A stretch of DNA of 64,000 nt from Symbiodinium natans. Lineage: Eukaryota > Sar > Dinophyceae > Suessiales > Symbiodiniaceae. A program made the position numbers and the translations under genes. The DNA lies in NCBI GenBank assembly GCA_905221605.1, contig CAJNDS010002110.1, positions 1 through 64,000 on the forward strand. The letters run 5' to 3'. The first letter of the stretch is position 1. Every line of letters begins with the position of its first letter. This document shows, in pieces, positions 51,204 to 61,509 of this stretch. The notes beneath the pieces were generated by a model. That model saw only the letters and a list, made by a program, of their open reading frames with translations. It was not told the origin of the DNA and ran no database searches.

Positions 51204-51632
51204 GGTTTAGGGTTTAGGGTTTAGGGTTTAGGGTTTGGGAACAGTTGAGGCTTAGGATTGCTAGTCCTGTTGGGTTGAGGATTCTAGGGTGCTAAGGTTT
51301 AGCGTTTAGGATTGAGGGTGTAGGATTAAGGGGGTAGGATTTAGGGTTTTTGCTTTGGTTCAGGCATTTAGTGATTTGGGCCTACGGAATATGGGATTTA
51401 GGGTTGAGGGTCTTCCCTGAATAACGCCACACAAATCTTCACAAGCCTGGTAAAGGGTCGCTTTGGGATTCAGCCTAAGAGTTGTGTAGGGAATGTATTA
51501 ATTACATGCAGAATAACCCCCCCCCCCTTTGCACAACCCGCAACCCGAAAATGCACACAGGCTTCTTCAGGACGTTGAGCCTAAACCCAATTAAACCCGA
51601 ACCTGAAACCATAACCCCTAAACCCTAAGCGA

Positions 51633-51755
51633 CATGGTCCCGGTCACGCTTTGGCACTGTACCTTTAACAGCCAGCGATCCGGGGTATTTCAAAGCAAGG
51701 ACCATCCAGGGTTTGGGAGTTTACGCTTCTGTCAAAGCGTTTTCAGGACAAGGTT
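51633..51755 (+). CDS. Candidate small ORF or exon
   Basis: ATG at 51634: MVPVTLWHCTFNSQRSG ... DHPGFGSLRFCQSVF, array-free, ending at a TTTAGGG stretch that offers a GTTTAG donor. Confidence 0.25.
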
Positions 51756-52039
51756 TAGGGTTTAGAGTTTAGGACCACCCATGATAATGACCTGCTCATA
51801 TTTGCATATTTATCGGGCTTATAGGGCTTCTACGTTTTCGGGTTGACCGGTCTTATAGTGTGGCTTGTGGTACATGCAAGGGGCGTCTAAACGGCTTTAC
51901 AGGGCATTTGGGGGTTAAACCCTCTCTCTCTCTCTCAGGCTTACACCCCCTAAATACCCTAAACCCTAAACCCTGAATTCCCTAAACCCTGAATTCCCTA
52001 AACCCTAAACCCTAAACCCTAAACCCTAAACCCTAAACC

Positions 52040-52117
52040 AAGTGCGGACGCCTGCTCTTCATGGGCATCAGCGACAGTCACCTGGTCAGCGAGGCTGTCA
52101 TGGTCGGGAACAATCGG
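52040..52117 (+). CDS. Candidate 26-codon exon between two telomere-type arrays
   Basis: KCGRLLFMGISDSHLVSEAV followed by MVGNNR, bounded on the left by CCCTAAA and on the right by TTTAGGG. A clear example of an exon-sized unique island between arrays. Confidence 0.3.
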
Positions 52118-52434
52118 GTTTAGGGTTTAGGGTTTCAGGGTCTATAAAGGGGAGGGGTCCCTAGAATGGAACCCCCTATTAAGAAAAACCCTTATGTATA
52201 CCTCCTAAAGTCCCGATGTACCTAAGTAGCACCCAAAATGGGCATTCAAAGAACCCTAGGGTCCCTTATAAGGGTCCCTCCTTTAGTCTGTTGAGTTTGG
52301 GCTTTCGGGGTGGAGTTGCCATGTGCGGTACCTTGTCGAATCAATAGCTTCGATATTCTAAGGGCATCGAAATTCAACATGTGATCAGTTCTCAAAAATT
52401 GTGCACATAATGATTATCGGTGCCTACAAAGATT

Positions 52435-52613
52435 TAGGGTTTAGGGGGTCTAACACTTCTTTCGAGTGGAGTCTACGCCGGTCTTGAATCCTTACACTCT
52501 CAACACTGATAGCGACGACTATGGGGAAATACCCTGGCAGGCCATCATTTCGGGTCCTTTGCGAGCAGTCATTGCCACCAGCGACCCCTAGAATCTCCCG
52601 ATAGAGAGACTGC
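52435..52613 (-). CDS. Candidate exon of about 60 codons
   Basis: After TTTTTGCAG the minus frame reads SLYREILGVAGGNDCSQ ... LPGYFPIVVAISVESVRI ... LHSKEVLD, array-free over 180 bp. Unknown family. Confidence 0.35.
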
Positions 52614-52758
52614 AAAAACCACCGAAACTATACACATTCCCTACGAAAGACCTTAAAGTTGGGTCTGGCACTCTTGGGAAATCCCCTTGCGCCCTCTATC
52701 TAACCCAGCTTGGGGCAAGGCGGTGAACCCTCAGCCCGCAAGCTTAAACGCTGCTATG

Positions 52759-53630
52759 TGTACTTTTTGAGGTGCCCACGTAGGACTCCGAATTTATAGA
52801 CTTCTGTTTCGTTACTGTCCAGCACGTCTCTAGTTCAGGTTGATGAATGCAAGGGGTTTAGGGTTTGGGGCTTTCCTTGGGCCTAAGGGGCTTGGGCTTA
52901 GGATGCTCATTCTGGCGACCAGGCGCCTCAGTACCACCTCCCGCCCAGAACAGCCCATCGCATGGTCGGGCCTTGCAGGGTTCTGCGATAGAGATAGAGA
53001 TTGAGATAGAGATAGAGTGAGAGTGAGAGTGAGAGAGAGAGAGAGAGAAAGGAAAGGGGAGGGGGGGAATGGGAAGGGAGGAGCGTGACTTCCTCGCTTG
53101 CTGCAGCTTCACAACAGGAGGGCCATAGGCAATGCCCAAGTGAGGATCATGTGGAACCAGGGTGGGCTATTCCCAAAGGGCCCAATATTGCTTAATTAAG
53201 GAATATACCTTAAATCATAATATGATTTAAGGAATATTCCTTCATTAAGCAATTATTGGGCTCTTTGGGCTGTTCCCTGGAGATCCCTCAAAAGGCCCTT
53301 TATCGGGTTCATTCTGGGGATTTTTTTAAGGCCTACTAGCCCATCCTGGAAATCTCTCTGAAACGGCGGAGAGCTTTCCTGGTTTAGGGTTTAGGGTTTA
53401 GGGTTTAGGGTTTAGGGTTTAGGGTTTAGGGTTTAGGGTTGTGCCCTGAAAAAACAGGCGCAGCCCAAGCCCAAAACCCAGCCAACCAAATTTTTGGCGC
53501 AGTCTGAGGAGTGTGCCAGGCAAAGGCCAAGCCCCCAACATGCGGAAAAAGCGGGGGAGCACTGGGAGCCAAGAAGCCGAGAGCTTTGCAGTCTGCCGGC
53601 CAGACTTCTCATGATGAGTTTTGTATTCAC
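52759..53630 (-). CDS. Candidate multi-exon gene with presequence-like N-terminus
   Basis: Minus-strand islands, in gene order: 53440-53630 (ATG 53630, MNTKLIMRSLAGRLQSSRLL, Arg/Ser/Leu-rich, a possible organelle presequence), 53330-53381 (QESSPPFQRDFQDGLVG), 53080-53160 (LVPHDPHLGIAYGPPVV), 52893-52975 (ARPDHAMGCSGREVVLRR), 52759-52834 (DVLDSNETEVYKFGVLRG, ending TAG). The interruptions are a TTTAGGG array, a family 1 MITE and a GA microsatellite, plausible introns. No family recognised. Confidence 0.4.
52982..53056 (+). repeat. GAGATA / GAGAGT microsatellite
   Basis: GAGATAGAGATTGAGATAGAG followed by GAGAGTGAGAG and pure (GA)n. It lies between candidate minus-strand exons 53080-53160 and 52893-52975. 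Confidence 0.9.
53172..53269. mobile_element. Family 1 palindromic MITE, centre deleted
   Basis: CCCAAAGGGCCCAATATTGC and the inverted ATTATTGGGCTCTTTGGG. The central GGATCC block is missing: TTAAATCATA joins directly to TATGATTTAA, giving an almost perfect hairpin. Confidence 0.8.
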
Positions 53631-53670
53631 ACCCTCTGTTAACCCTAAACCCTGAACCCTAAACCCTATC

Positions 53671-53765
53671 TTTAAATCACCTCCAAATAGCCGCTAGCTG
53701 AAGGCGGTGACCCAATCATACTCCTCATAAATGTAGCAGATGAGTTATATGTCCCAACTACGCAG
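53671..53765 (-). CDS. Candidate terminal exon
   Basis: Minus frame CVVGTYNSSATFMRSMIG ... SGYLEVI, then TAA. Sits upstream of the presequence-like exon, so it would end another gene on the same strand. Confidence 0.25.
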
Positions 53766-55233
53766 CGTACTTTGTTGGCTAGAATTTAGCGTTTAGGGGG
53801 TTAGCGTTTTGGGTGTTAACATGTCTACGTGCATACATAGAGTTCAGGGTTCTCAAGGCGATGGGGTTTAGGGTTTAGGGGATAATTTGGGTTTGCGGGG
53901 CTGTAATTCCGAGCAAAGTATATCATAAAGAGCCTTTAGGGTTTAAATTGTCCCCCGAAGCAAGGGTGGGGCTTAGGGTTTGGGATTTGGCCCGGTATGA
54001 GATTCTACAAGATCTGGGCTCGGGGTGGATTCTTCAGGGCACCTCGTATCTGGGTTTAGGGTTGAGGGCTAGGGTATAGGGTTCAGGGTTTAGAGAACTC
54101 GAAAAACATGCACTAATTTCTGAACCTTCGAAACCCTACTTGGAGGTTCATGGGACTTAGGATCCATCCCTGTAGCTGGCGGGTATGTCCTGCCAACCTT
54201 CAAGTGAACCCTCTTCAACCCTAACCCTTAACCCTAAACCCTCAACCCTAAATCCTAAACACAAAATCATACCCCACACCCCCCACCCCCCCCTCTGCCA
54301 ATCGTGGGTTTATTCATGTGTTGGGGGTTTCCGCAAGGCCACCCGAAAACTGGGGTCATTCATCTACCAATCTCACAAGCCCTCTATGCTAAGCCCTACA
54401 AGCCCCGACGCTCTGCAGGTTCTCCGCTAACCTAGGCAAAAACAAGTTACCTTTGGGGTTTAGTGGTTAGGGTTTAGGGTTTGTGTCGGTTGCCGTAGGT
54501 CTGCTCAAGGGATCCGTACCCTACAAGTATGGGAATAAGGGTACTTGGGCAATCTTGAAACGCCGGACGGTCACTCTCGGGCCCCCGTCGGATGTGCCCT
54601 CCAGCTTTATCTGCTGCCGCACCTCTTGCAGCCAAAATCAAGGGAGTCATACTCGGACCTGGAAGGATCTACCCCTCAGAGGTCCCCTTAATAACCTTCT
54701 AATGTGGCCCTTATATTCATGTACTCATTCCCTTAGAAACTCTTTAAAGAGGGTTCCCAAAAATCAAGGGTACAACCTTAGGGGCCCAAGAAAGAGTCCC
54801 ATGACAAAAAGGGCCTAGGCGCGTGCAGAGAGTGGTGGGCGCACAGATGCCCTCTGCCGCTGCAGTGGTCAACCCAAGCCGTGAACCAAAATTGCCTATA
54901 TACTCCTCCCCAAAAAAGTGTATACATACATATATACACACAGATATACATATATATATATATATACACATACATACATATATGTATGTATGCATGCATG
55001 TATGTATGCATATCTACAGAACACTTCAGAGCTCTGTTTCCTGAAGGTTAAAGCTAAGGGGATGGGTTTCACCCGGAACCCTTACCCCAGACACATACCC
55101 TCAGCCGATACATTAGAACACCTCGTCCCCAGGTTTCTGTTGGCTTCACTGTAGTTCGAAACGTAGTAAACACATTTCGAGAAGGTAGAAAATCATGTGA
55201 TAATTGTGATCCTGAAAAAAGAGGTTACAGTTC

Positions 55234-55322
55234 TACTTATGCTTCACAACCACCCCCCCCCCCCCAACAAAACAAACAAAAAACTTTGTTGGCCTTGGTG
55301 TAAGTTTTTAAGCAAATAGTAT
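55234..55322. mobile_element. Family 4 MITE with C/A runs
   Basis: TACTTATGCTTCACAACC, a run of 14 C, AACAAAACAAACAAAAAAC, then TGTAAGTTTTTAAGCAAATAGTA as inverted end. Confidence 0.65.
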
Positions 55323-55525
55323 AGCCTTGAGGCCGACTAACCCCAAACCCTAAACCCTTATAGAAGGTGTACGATACCCTAGGCCCTCCAGACCCCCGGT
55401 GCCTTACACTTCTGCGGGAACTGGCTGTCGCTCTCCTGGGCTTGAACGGGCCGAGGGTCCGTCCTTGGCCGAGTGCACCCGAAACCCTAAACCCTGAACC
55501 CAAAACTCCAGGCCCTGAATCCTGA

Positions 55526-55622
55526 ACCCTAGGGTTTAGGGTTTAGGGTTTAGGGTTTAGGGTTTAGGGTTTAGGGTTTAGGGACCCTAATCCCTAATCC
55601 CTAAACACTAAACCCTAAACCT
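55526..55622. repeat. Head-to-head telomere-type palindrome
   Basis: About eight TTTAGGG units run into CCCTAATCCCTAATCCC, giving an inverted arrangement that can fold. Similar convergent junctions at 1618-1695 and 44500-44537. Confidence 0.8.
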
Positions 55623-55702
55623 AGAAGCCTTGAACCCCAAGCCGGGCTGGGCTTTGGGGATTTGCTTGACAAGTGACAATGTGACTGGCTCAACACATAT
55701 GT

Positions 55703-56189
55703 TCACTTCTCTAAATTAATGGCCCCTTTTGGGTTTGCACTTTTGTTCGGACTAAGGTGACTAGGGTTGAGGTAGTAGTAGGGAGCAGCGGCTAGAATGC
55801 CCAATCCAGAACTCATGGGGCAGGCTTGCGGCCATTTCTTTGTGTCCGTGGCAGCTTGCCGCTTGGGGCGTGCGATTTCACTGGCGCTGGGATGGCCCAG
55901 CTGGCCACACATGTGCTAAGACCCTTGTGTTGTGAACCCGGCACTAAATCACACATATGGCCCTGGAGTGTCTGAACTGTCTGGTCTACCCAAAGAGCCC
56001 AATACTCCTTAATTCAAGAATATACCTTGGATCATATTCAGGATCCCTATATAATTTAAGGTAGATTCCTTAATTCAGGGGTTGTGGGCTCTCTGGGCAA
56101 TTCCTGTCAAGTCCCACAAAGCCAGGTACCTTGAAGCGTGGCGCTGTGGGCCAGATTTAAGCTCCCAAGTCTCAGGCTCTAACTGGTTC
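55703..56189 (-). CDS. Candidate exons around a family 1 MITE
   Basis: Minus strand: 56105-56189 reads QLEPETWELKSGPQRHAS ... LALWDLTG. After the MITE, 55814-55965 opens after GTTCAG and reads TLQGHMCDLVPGSQHKG ... RTQRNGRKPAP with a stop at 55814. An alternative frame from ATG 55912 (MCGQLGHPSASEIARPK) is open to 55703. Which frame is used depends on the unknown junction. Confidence 0.35.
55989..56097. mobile_element. Family 1 palindromic MITE between two candidate exons
   Basis: CCCAAAGAGCCCAATACTCC ... GTTGTGGGCTCTCTGGG, with arms AATTCAAGAATATACC and GGTAGATTCCTTAATTCAG. It lies between the minus-strand candidate exons 56105-56189 and 55814-55965, so it may be intronic. Confidence 0.75.
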
Positions 56190-56316
56190 CTAAACCCTAA
56201 ACCCTAAACCCTAAACCCTAAACCCTAAACCCTAAACCCTAAACCCTAAGCCCTAAGCCCTAAGCCCTAAGCCCTAAGCCCTAAACCCTAAACCCTAAAC
56301 CCTAAACCCTAAACTA
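56190..56316 (-). repeat. CCCTAAA array with internal CCCTAAG block
   Basis: Eight canonical, six CCCTAAG and five canonical units; sharp boundaries. Confidence 0.9.
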
Positions 56317-56648
56317 GCTGGTCTAAGGGAGTTACACGGGCCGTAAATATAGCCCCTTGCCTTCTTGAGAAAGGGTTCTGAAGTATTAGTTTTTGGGTTT
56401 TATAAGGCATAGAAACGGGTAGAAACGGGTTCCCCAAGTAAGTGCCCATATTTAGGGACCCATGCAACTAACCTTCTCTAGGCCCTAAACCCTAAACCCT
56501 AAACCCCAAACCCTCAACTTTGAAGCCTGAGGGTTCGCGTTTTGGGGGGCGCGGACTTTCTGGGTTTAGGGCTTAAGGTTCCCCCTAAATCCTAAGCCCT
56601 AAATTTTGGTGACAGGGAGCCCGCAACCGATAAAGCTTCTTAAACTCA

Positions 56649-56818
56649 TGGGTTCCCCACTACCCTCTATACTACCCCCCCCCCCCCACCCCCCCCCCCC
56701 CCCCCCCCCCCCTATCCCCCAGAATTAAGGCTCTTTGAGGGTTCAGGCTAATTAAGGCTATTTAAGGGCGAAGCTTAGGGAGGGTAGTATAGAGAGGGGT
56801 GTAGTAGGGGAACCCATG
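56649..56818. mobile_element. Family 9 palindromic element with poly-C tract; partial copy at 10808-10870
   Basis: CCCCACTACCCTCTATACTACC at 56652-56673 and the inverted GGGTAGTATAGAGAGGGG. About 45 bp of C-run follows the left arm. A single arm GGGGGGGTAGTATAGAGGGG recurs at 10825-10846. Confidence 0.65.
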
Positions 56819-56855
56819 ATAAACAGCCGCAAAGTGGGGCGGACGGCTCTCTCTC

Positions 56856-56945
56856 TCAACTCACGCGGCCGAGGGCGTAAGCACCTGGCCGGGGGATGAT
56901 CGGGTCAAGGATTCGAAAGGGGTTCTTCTCGAACCAAGTATTTTT
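56856..56945 (-). CDS. Candidate terminal exon
   Basis: Minus frame WFEKNPFRILDPIIPRPG followed by AYALGRVS and TGA; well-formed, Pro-rich tail, not repeat-derived. Upstream is a (CA)n-rich stretch. Confidence 0.35.
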   Translation of the reverse strand, partial: KNTWFEKNPFRILDPIIPRPGAYALGRVS

Positions 56946-57302
56946 TGTGTATACACTATAATCATTTTGCTTACTCATAGCTTGTGTGTGTGTGTGTGTA
57001 TGTGTGCTTGAGGTTTTTGTGCCGTATAGGGAATCTAGTTGATCATTTTGTGTGTTCATTGTTTGTGTGTGTGTGTGCACTTGTGGGGGCTTTTGGGCTT
57101 GAAAAGGAATTCAGGAAAATCGGAGCCTGTGTGGTCCGTAAACCGTAGACCCTAAACCCTAAGCCCTTGTGAAATCCTATATTAGGGTTTAGGGATACTT
57201 CAAGAACCCCCCAAATCACTATTCTACTTTCTAAGGGCCCCTACACTAGGGGTACAGGGCCTCTTGTGATTCAACCATAAACTCCAAACACTACAAACCT
57301 TG

Positions 57303-57402
57303 AGATCCCAGCACCCCTTCATTCAGGAATTTACCAAAGTATGTCCTTCATGTGAATGAGTTTACATTCCTTAATTTGGGGGGTATTCTGCTCTTTCAGG
57401 TA
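57303..57402. mobile_element. Family 1 palindromic MITE, strongly diverged
   Basis: GATCCCAGCACCCCTTCATTC at the left, inverted GGGGGGTATTCTGCTCTTTC at the right, with GGAATTTACC / ACATTCCTTAATT arms. Recognisable only by alignment with better copies. Confidence 0.45.
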
Positions 57403-57739
57403 GAATCCAAGAAAGGGCACAAGGGCACCGCTGGGCTGCCGAGGTTGAGGGTTTAGGGTTTAGGGTTTAGGGTTTAGGGGAGATCCCCGGTGATAGGATC
57501 TTGATGTTTATGTGGCCTGTTGGTCCCCGGGTCTTGGGTTTAGGGTTCTGGGCTACCAAGGTTCAGAGTAGAGGGCTTCAGGGGCTGGAGCTGTCGTGCT
57601 TCTGCGGCTTTGCAGCGTGAGGAGTGAAAAGGAGAACCTCCCCCCCCCCCCCACCCTAAACCCTAACCCCCCTAAACCCCCCAAACCCCCCAAACCCCCT
57701 AAACCCCCTAACTCCCCCTAAAAACCCCCTAAATACCCC

Positions 57740-57869
57740 AAACCCAAAACTTCCGAAAGCCCACACGCGCAGGCAGTTTTTTTCCACCGCTCTGCCCCGG
57801 CGCTTGCGTGGGGTGTGGCCGCGGCCTGCGGCGGCCGTGAGTTGGGTTACCATTCTGCCCCTGAGAACC
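57740..57869 (-). CDS. Candidate basic exon
   Basis: Two minus-strand frames are open: GRRRPRPHPTQAPGQSG and TAAAGRGHTPRKRRGR. GC-rich unique sequence between arrays; coding frame undecided. Confidence 0.25.
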
Positions 57870-58071
57870 AAACCCTAAACCCTAACCCTAAACCCTAAAC
57901 CCTAAACCCTAAACCCTAAACCCTAAACCCTAAACCCTAAACCCTACGCCTTTTTGACTATGCCCTGAGGCTTTGTACAAGCATACAAAAAACCCTTAAA
58001 CATAATATCGGGAAGTGGAAAGTACAGAGGGGCTCGACCTTGGAGTTTCGGGTTTAGGGTTGCACCCCAAA

Positions 58072-58496
58072 GAGAAAAAGAGAGAAAGAGAGAAAGAGAG
58101 AAAGAGAGAAAGAGAGAAAGAGAGAAAGAGAGGAAGAGAGAAAGAGAGAAAGAGAGAAAGAGAGAAAGAGAGGAAGAGAGGAAGAGAGGAAGAGAGAAAG
58201 AGAGAAAGAGAGAAAGAGAGAAAGAGAGAAAGAGAGAAAGAGAGAAAGAGAGAAAGAGAGAAAGAGAGAAAGAGAGAAAGAGAGAAAGAGAGAAAGAGAG
58301 AAAGAGAGAAAGAGAGAAAGAGAGAAAGAGAAAAAGAGAGAAAGAGAAAAAGAGAGAAAGAGAGAAAGAGAGAAAGAGAGAAAGAGAGAAAGAGAGAAAG
58401 AGAGAAAGAGAGAAAGAGAGAAAGAGAGAAAGAGAGAAAGAGAGAAAGAGAGAAAGAGAGAAAGAGAGAAAGAGAGAAAGAGAGAGAGAGAGAGAG
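58072..58496 (+). repeat. (GAGAAAGA)n microsatellite, about 53 units
   Basis: 425 bp of almost pure octamer with a few GAGGAAGA and GAAAAAGA units. The Lys/Glu/Arg and Leu/Ser/Phe open frames across it are repeat translations, not genes. Confidence 0.95.
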
Positions 58497-58599
58497 CCCA
58501 TCTTAGGGAATGTAAGGCGTTGGGTTCGGGGACCCTTGAAAACTCCTTTTAAGGGAGTCAGTCTAACTTCCATATCAGGAGCGTGTGAAGGTTAGCTTG

Positions 58600-58729
58600 G
58601 GGGTCCGACTATGACTCCCTTGAGTGCAATATCGAATCGGAGGAAGGGGATGCCGAAGGTTTGGGGCTTGGATTCATGAAGCACAAGCCGCTCTCACTCG
58701 CAAGCGACAAGCCCAGGCCGAGCCCATCC
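58600..58729 (+). CDS. Candidate terminal exon
   Basis: Plus frame GSDYDSLECNIESEEGDA ... LSLASDKPRPSPS and TAA, 43 codons, acidic then Ser/Pro-rich; no repeat content. It lies just beyond the GAGAAAGA microsatellite. Unknown family. Confidence 0.35.
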
Positions 58730-58978
58730 TAAGAAACAACTCTTGCACCTATTAAAGACCCCACCACTTAGTGGGCTGCTCTGAACCCGTATTACAAGGC
58801 TTAACTTTCAAAGCCCTGAACCACAAAAACACTCCAGCCCTCATATACTCTGAACCCATGTTACAGGGCTCCACTTGCTAAAGGGTTTAGGGCTCGTTCT
58901 CTCTAGCTGGACTTAGCTTTTCTGTGGCTGTCCTCCAGCTGAAACTTGGGTCTAGGGTTTCGGGTTTATGGTTCCTGG

Positions 58979-59131
58979 AGCCACAAAATCTCTCCAGCCC
59001 TGGCCTCCATTAGTGTGCCAGGAGTTCGCGGGGCGCCGGCGAGAAGAGGCACAGCCTGGGAGGCGGGTTTGCAGACAAAGAAGCGCCGAAAGCCCCTCGG
59101 GAGCGCCTACAAACTCTCGGGCTGTGTGTAG
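58979..59131 (+). CDS. Candidate exon, strand uncertain
   Basis: Plus frame SHKISPALASISVPGVRG ... KKRRKPLGSAYKLSG ends TAG. The minus strand (ARESVG-like, REFVGAPEGLSALLCL) is also open for 50 codons. Confidence 0.25.
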   Translation, partial: SHKISPALASISVPGVRGAPARRGTAWEAGLQTKKRRKPLGSAYKLSGCV

Positions 59132-60139
59132 GGTCGAGGGTTGAGGGTTAAGGGTTGACGGTTTAGGGACTAATGCCCTCAGCTGCCTTAACACGGGGCT
59201 GCCGCCCAGGCCTGAAGAAGATAGAATCTCCCAAGCCCCATGTTCTTTACCCTATACACCCTAAACCCTAAACCCTAAACCCTAAACCCTAAACCCCAAG
59301 AAGCATGCCAAAGGGCTTGGGTTTTGGGAGTTTATAGCCAGTAACCAGTACTACCAACACAGTCCCAGATGCGCGTCGTCCGCGGAGTCTGCAACCTGAT
59401 TCAGGGTTAGGTTTTAGGGTTTAGGGTTTAGGGTGTTTTGGGCCTTAGGATCCGAGATTTGGGGTTCTACTCGAGTGGTATAAGCCCCCAAGGTCCTAAG
59501 AATAACAAGGGTGCCCTTGGCTTGTTGGTTTATCGAAACTAGGTTCTTAGGGGCTGAATACCCTAGCCCAAAAAAGGTCAACCTTTTTATATAGTGGGAT
59601 TCTCTACAACCAAAAAGGTTAAAGGTTACCTACAGTTCCCAGGCGGACCCTCGTAAAGGACTTTGCATTCGCTAAGTCCTAAACGAATAGGATTTAGGAA
59701 GAGGATTTGGGGAGCAAGATATAGGGAAGAAGATTTAGATCCCTGGATCGGATAACCAGGGGGGTCATTTCGGAAATTAACAAGTTTGCATTTTCATTGG
59801 CCCAAATCATATTCGCTAAATCCGAACGGCTTAGGGAACAGGAGGCAAGGAGCAAAATGAAGGGAACAAGGTTTAGGGATCCCTAAACCCTAAACCCTAA
59901 ACCCTAAACCTAGGCTTATGATTTAGCGGGGGGCCTGAGGCATTCGGTCGACCATGCGGCCGGTGATGCGGAAGTCCGTCAGCGCCTCGGTGACTGACTT
60001 GGGCTTTAGGGTTTAGGGTTTAGGGTTTCGGTTCAGGGTTTAGGGTTTAGGGTTTTAGGATTTAGGGCTGAAGGTTTAGGGTTTAGGGTTTAGGATTTCT
60101 GGGACACTAAATCTCGCCCCCGAAACCCCAGCACGGACC

Positions 60140-60232
60140 AGAGCCAAGGGTGGCCTTTTTGGTGTGAAGGGGCTCATAAGGGAACGCGAACCTAAAGCCG
60201 AAAAAAGAAAAGCGCCTACTCTGCGTCTTAGT
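60140..60232. mobile_element. Family 6 element
   Basis: CCAAGGGTGGCCTTTTTGG, GAAGGGGCTCATAAGGGAAC, AAAAAAGAAAAGCGCCTACTC and TGCGTCTTAGTAG match the element inserted 3' of protease copy B. Confidence 0.65.
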
Positions 60233-60233
60233 A

Positions 60234-60328
60234 GCCCACTTAATTGAGGAATATAACCTAATCCATACTAAGGATTATTATTATGCATTAGGGTATATTC
60301 CTTAATTAAGGGGTTCCGGAAGACCGGA
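60234..60328. mobile_element. Family 2 MITE, next to a family 6 element
   Basis: CTTAATTGAGGAATATAACC ... GGTATATTCCTTAATTAAGG with central ACTAAGGATTATTATTATG; right end GGGGTTCCGGAAGACCGG is a decayed family 2 terminus. It directly follows the family 6 copy 60140-60232. Confidence 0.65.
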
Positions 60329-60584
60329 GGTTATGTCGGACTTATGGGACACACTGATGAGTACGTAATGACCTCCACAGATCTGTGGTCGATGTGCTAG
60401 GGATGTTCCAATTTTTGATTTTATGGCCCTTTGAAGGGGGGGGGGGATGTTGGGAGGGGACTCCGAGACACAAACCCAAACCTCGGGAAAATGGGGTAAT
60501 GAACCTAGTCACTGCCACTCTGAAAATGGCAATCTCTCAATTGGGGTTCCGTCGATTTCGGCTGAATAGGTAACGTGCCAACGC

Positions 60585-60955
60585 ATGCGTTTCGAGGACC
60601 TCGTGTCAGCCGAAGTCGAAAGGCTCGAGCACATCATGGACCCTCAGCCTCTAAGCTCAACGCCCCCATCCACCGACCAAAAACAGAGCTCCTCTACTCC
60701 AACCTCTGAACACGAAACCCGGCCTGGGACGCAATTTAGGTACAGTTCTCTACCAATTGCTTAAGAACCTCCCCCCCCCCCCCCAAAAAAAAAAAAAAAA
60801 GAAACATTCTTCCTCATAATGGTACTATAGGTTTTTTTTTGTTTTGAGTTTTTGGGGTTCTTTAAGCAAGTAGTAGTTCTTCTTCTACATGGTAACGCCC
60901 TGATGGACAGCAAAGGAGCCCAAGTGATGTTCCAGCGCAGCCCATACAGAAAGGG
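60585..60955 (+). CDS. Candidate gene split by a family 4 element
   Basis: ATG at 60585: MRFEDLVSAEVERLEHIM, then a Ser/Thr/Pro-rich stretch to about 60743. After the family 4 element, about 60878-60964 reads HGNALMDSKGAQVMFQ ... YRKGHIS and ends TGA. Splicing at A|GTTCT and AG|TTCT, both within the AGTTCT duplicates, joins the two frames. Acidic helix then low-complexity tail; no family recognised. Confidence 0.4.
60751..60875. mobile_element. Family 4 MITE flanked by AGTTCT direct repeats
   Basis: TACCAATTGCTTAAGAACC, 14 C and 16 A, CTTCCTCATAATGGTACTATAGG, then the inverted TTCTTTAAGCAAGTAGTA. AGTTCT at 60744-60749 and 60875-60880 is a 6-bp target-site duplication. Candidate exons lie on both sides (60585-60743 and 60878-60955), with an A|GT donor in the left and an AG| acceptor in the right duplicate. 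Confidence 0.75.
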
Positions 60956-61197
60956 ACACATTTCCTGACCAAGCATCGCTTCTATGGCACACCCTAAACC
61001 CTAAACCCTAAACCCTAAACCCTAAACCCTAAACCCTAAACCCTAAACCCTAAACCCTAACCCAGACATGAACCCTAGCAGGGTATCCTTGATAAAAGAG
61101 GGCTTGGGAAAACCGCATAACTCTTTATCGGTTTTCTTTGCTTACTTGTGTGTGAAAGGAAGCCTAGTCGGGATTCGCTGGGCTAGAGGAGTTTAGG

Positions 61198-61252
61198 GCC
61201 TCGGGCTTCGGGCTTCGGGCTTCGGGCTTCGGGCTTCGGGCTTCGGGCCTGG
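61198..61252 (+). repeat. GGGCTTC heptamer array
   Basis: Seven perfect TTCGGGC units, two changes away from TTTAGGG, at the 3' end of a candidate minus-strand ORF region. Confidence 0.85.
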
Positions 61253-61341
61253 GACGCTGGGTTCTTTTACAGAGAAGGTCCTGACTTGTATGTTCTTGTT
61301 GGGGCTTTCTGCGTTCAACATCGGCCACTGAGACCAAGCCT

Positions 61342-61509
61342 CACCAGGACCACCATGAGTCCCGCAAAACTGTCTTTGGCGCGGCCAAGCGTACGAGCAC
61401 AAGAGCTTTGGAAGGAAATCGCCGCAAAATCCTGCACCCTCCAGTAAGGGCAGCTGCAGGGACGGGGGGAGGGAAAGGCAGCTTGCGGTGCTGCGGTTCA
61501 CGGTGCATA
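61342..61509 (-). CDS. Small candidate ORF
   Basis: Minus ATG at 61509, 55 codons to TGA: MHREPQHRKLPFPPPVP ... VRLAAPKTVLRDSWWSW. A second minus frame (about 61260-61500, GFCGDFLPKLLCSYAW) is open over the same DNA, so the frame is uncertain. Confidence 0.25.

Noticed and set aside
54483-54818. 111-codon ORF as a gene
   Set aside because: Its C-terminal half overlaps a dispersed repeat shared with 8885-9000 and 44760-44950 (GGGTTCCCAAAAATCAAGGG region), so it is more likely element-derived.
55703-56097. Target-site duplications at family 1 elements
   Set aside because: Flanks of the best copies were compared and no consistent duplication was seen; short matches are extensions of the inverted repeats.
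20025-57402. CRISPR-like spaced repeats (family 1 copies)
   Set aside because: Copies are kilobases apart, palindromic with inverted ends and diverged; the context is eukaryotic. They are MITEs.
57944-58573. Longest open frames of the window (over 160 codons, both strands) across the GAGAAAGA tract
   Set aside because: They are direct translations of an octamer microsatellite with period-driven Leu/Ser/Phe or Lys/Glu/Arg composition.
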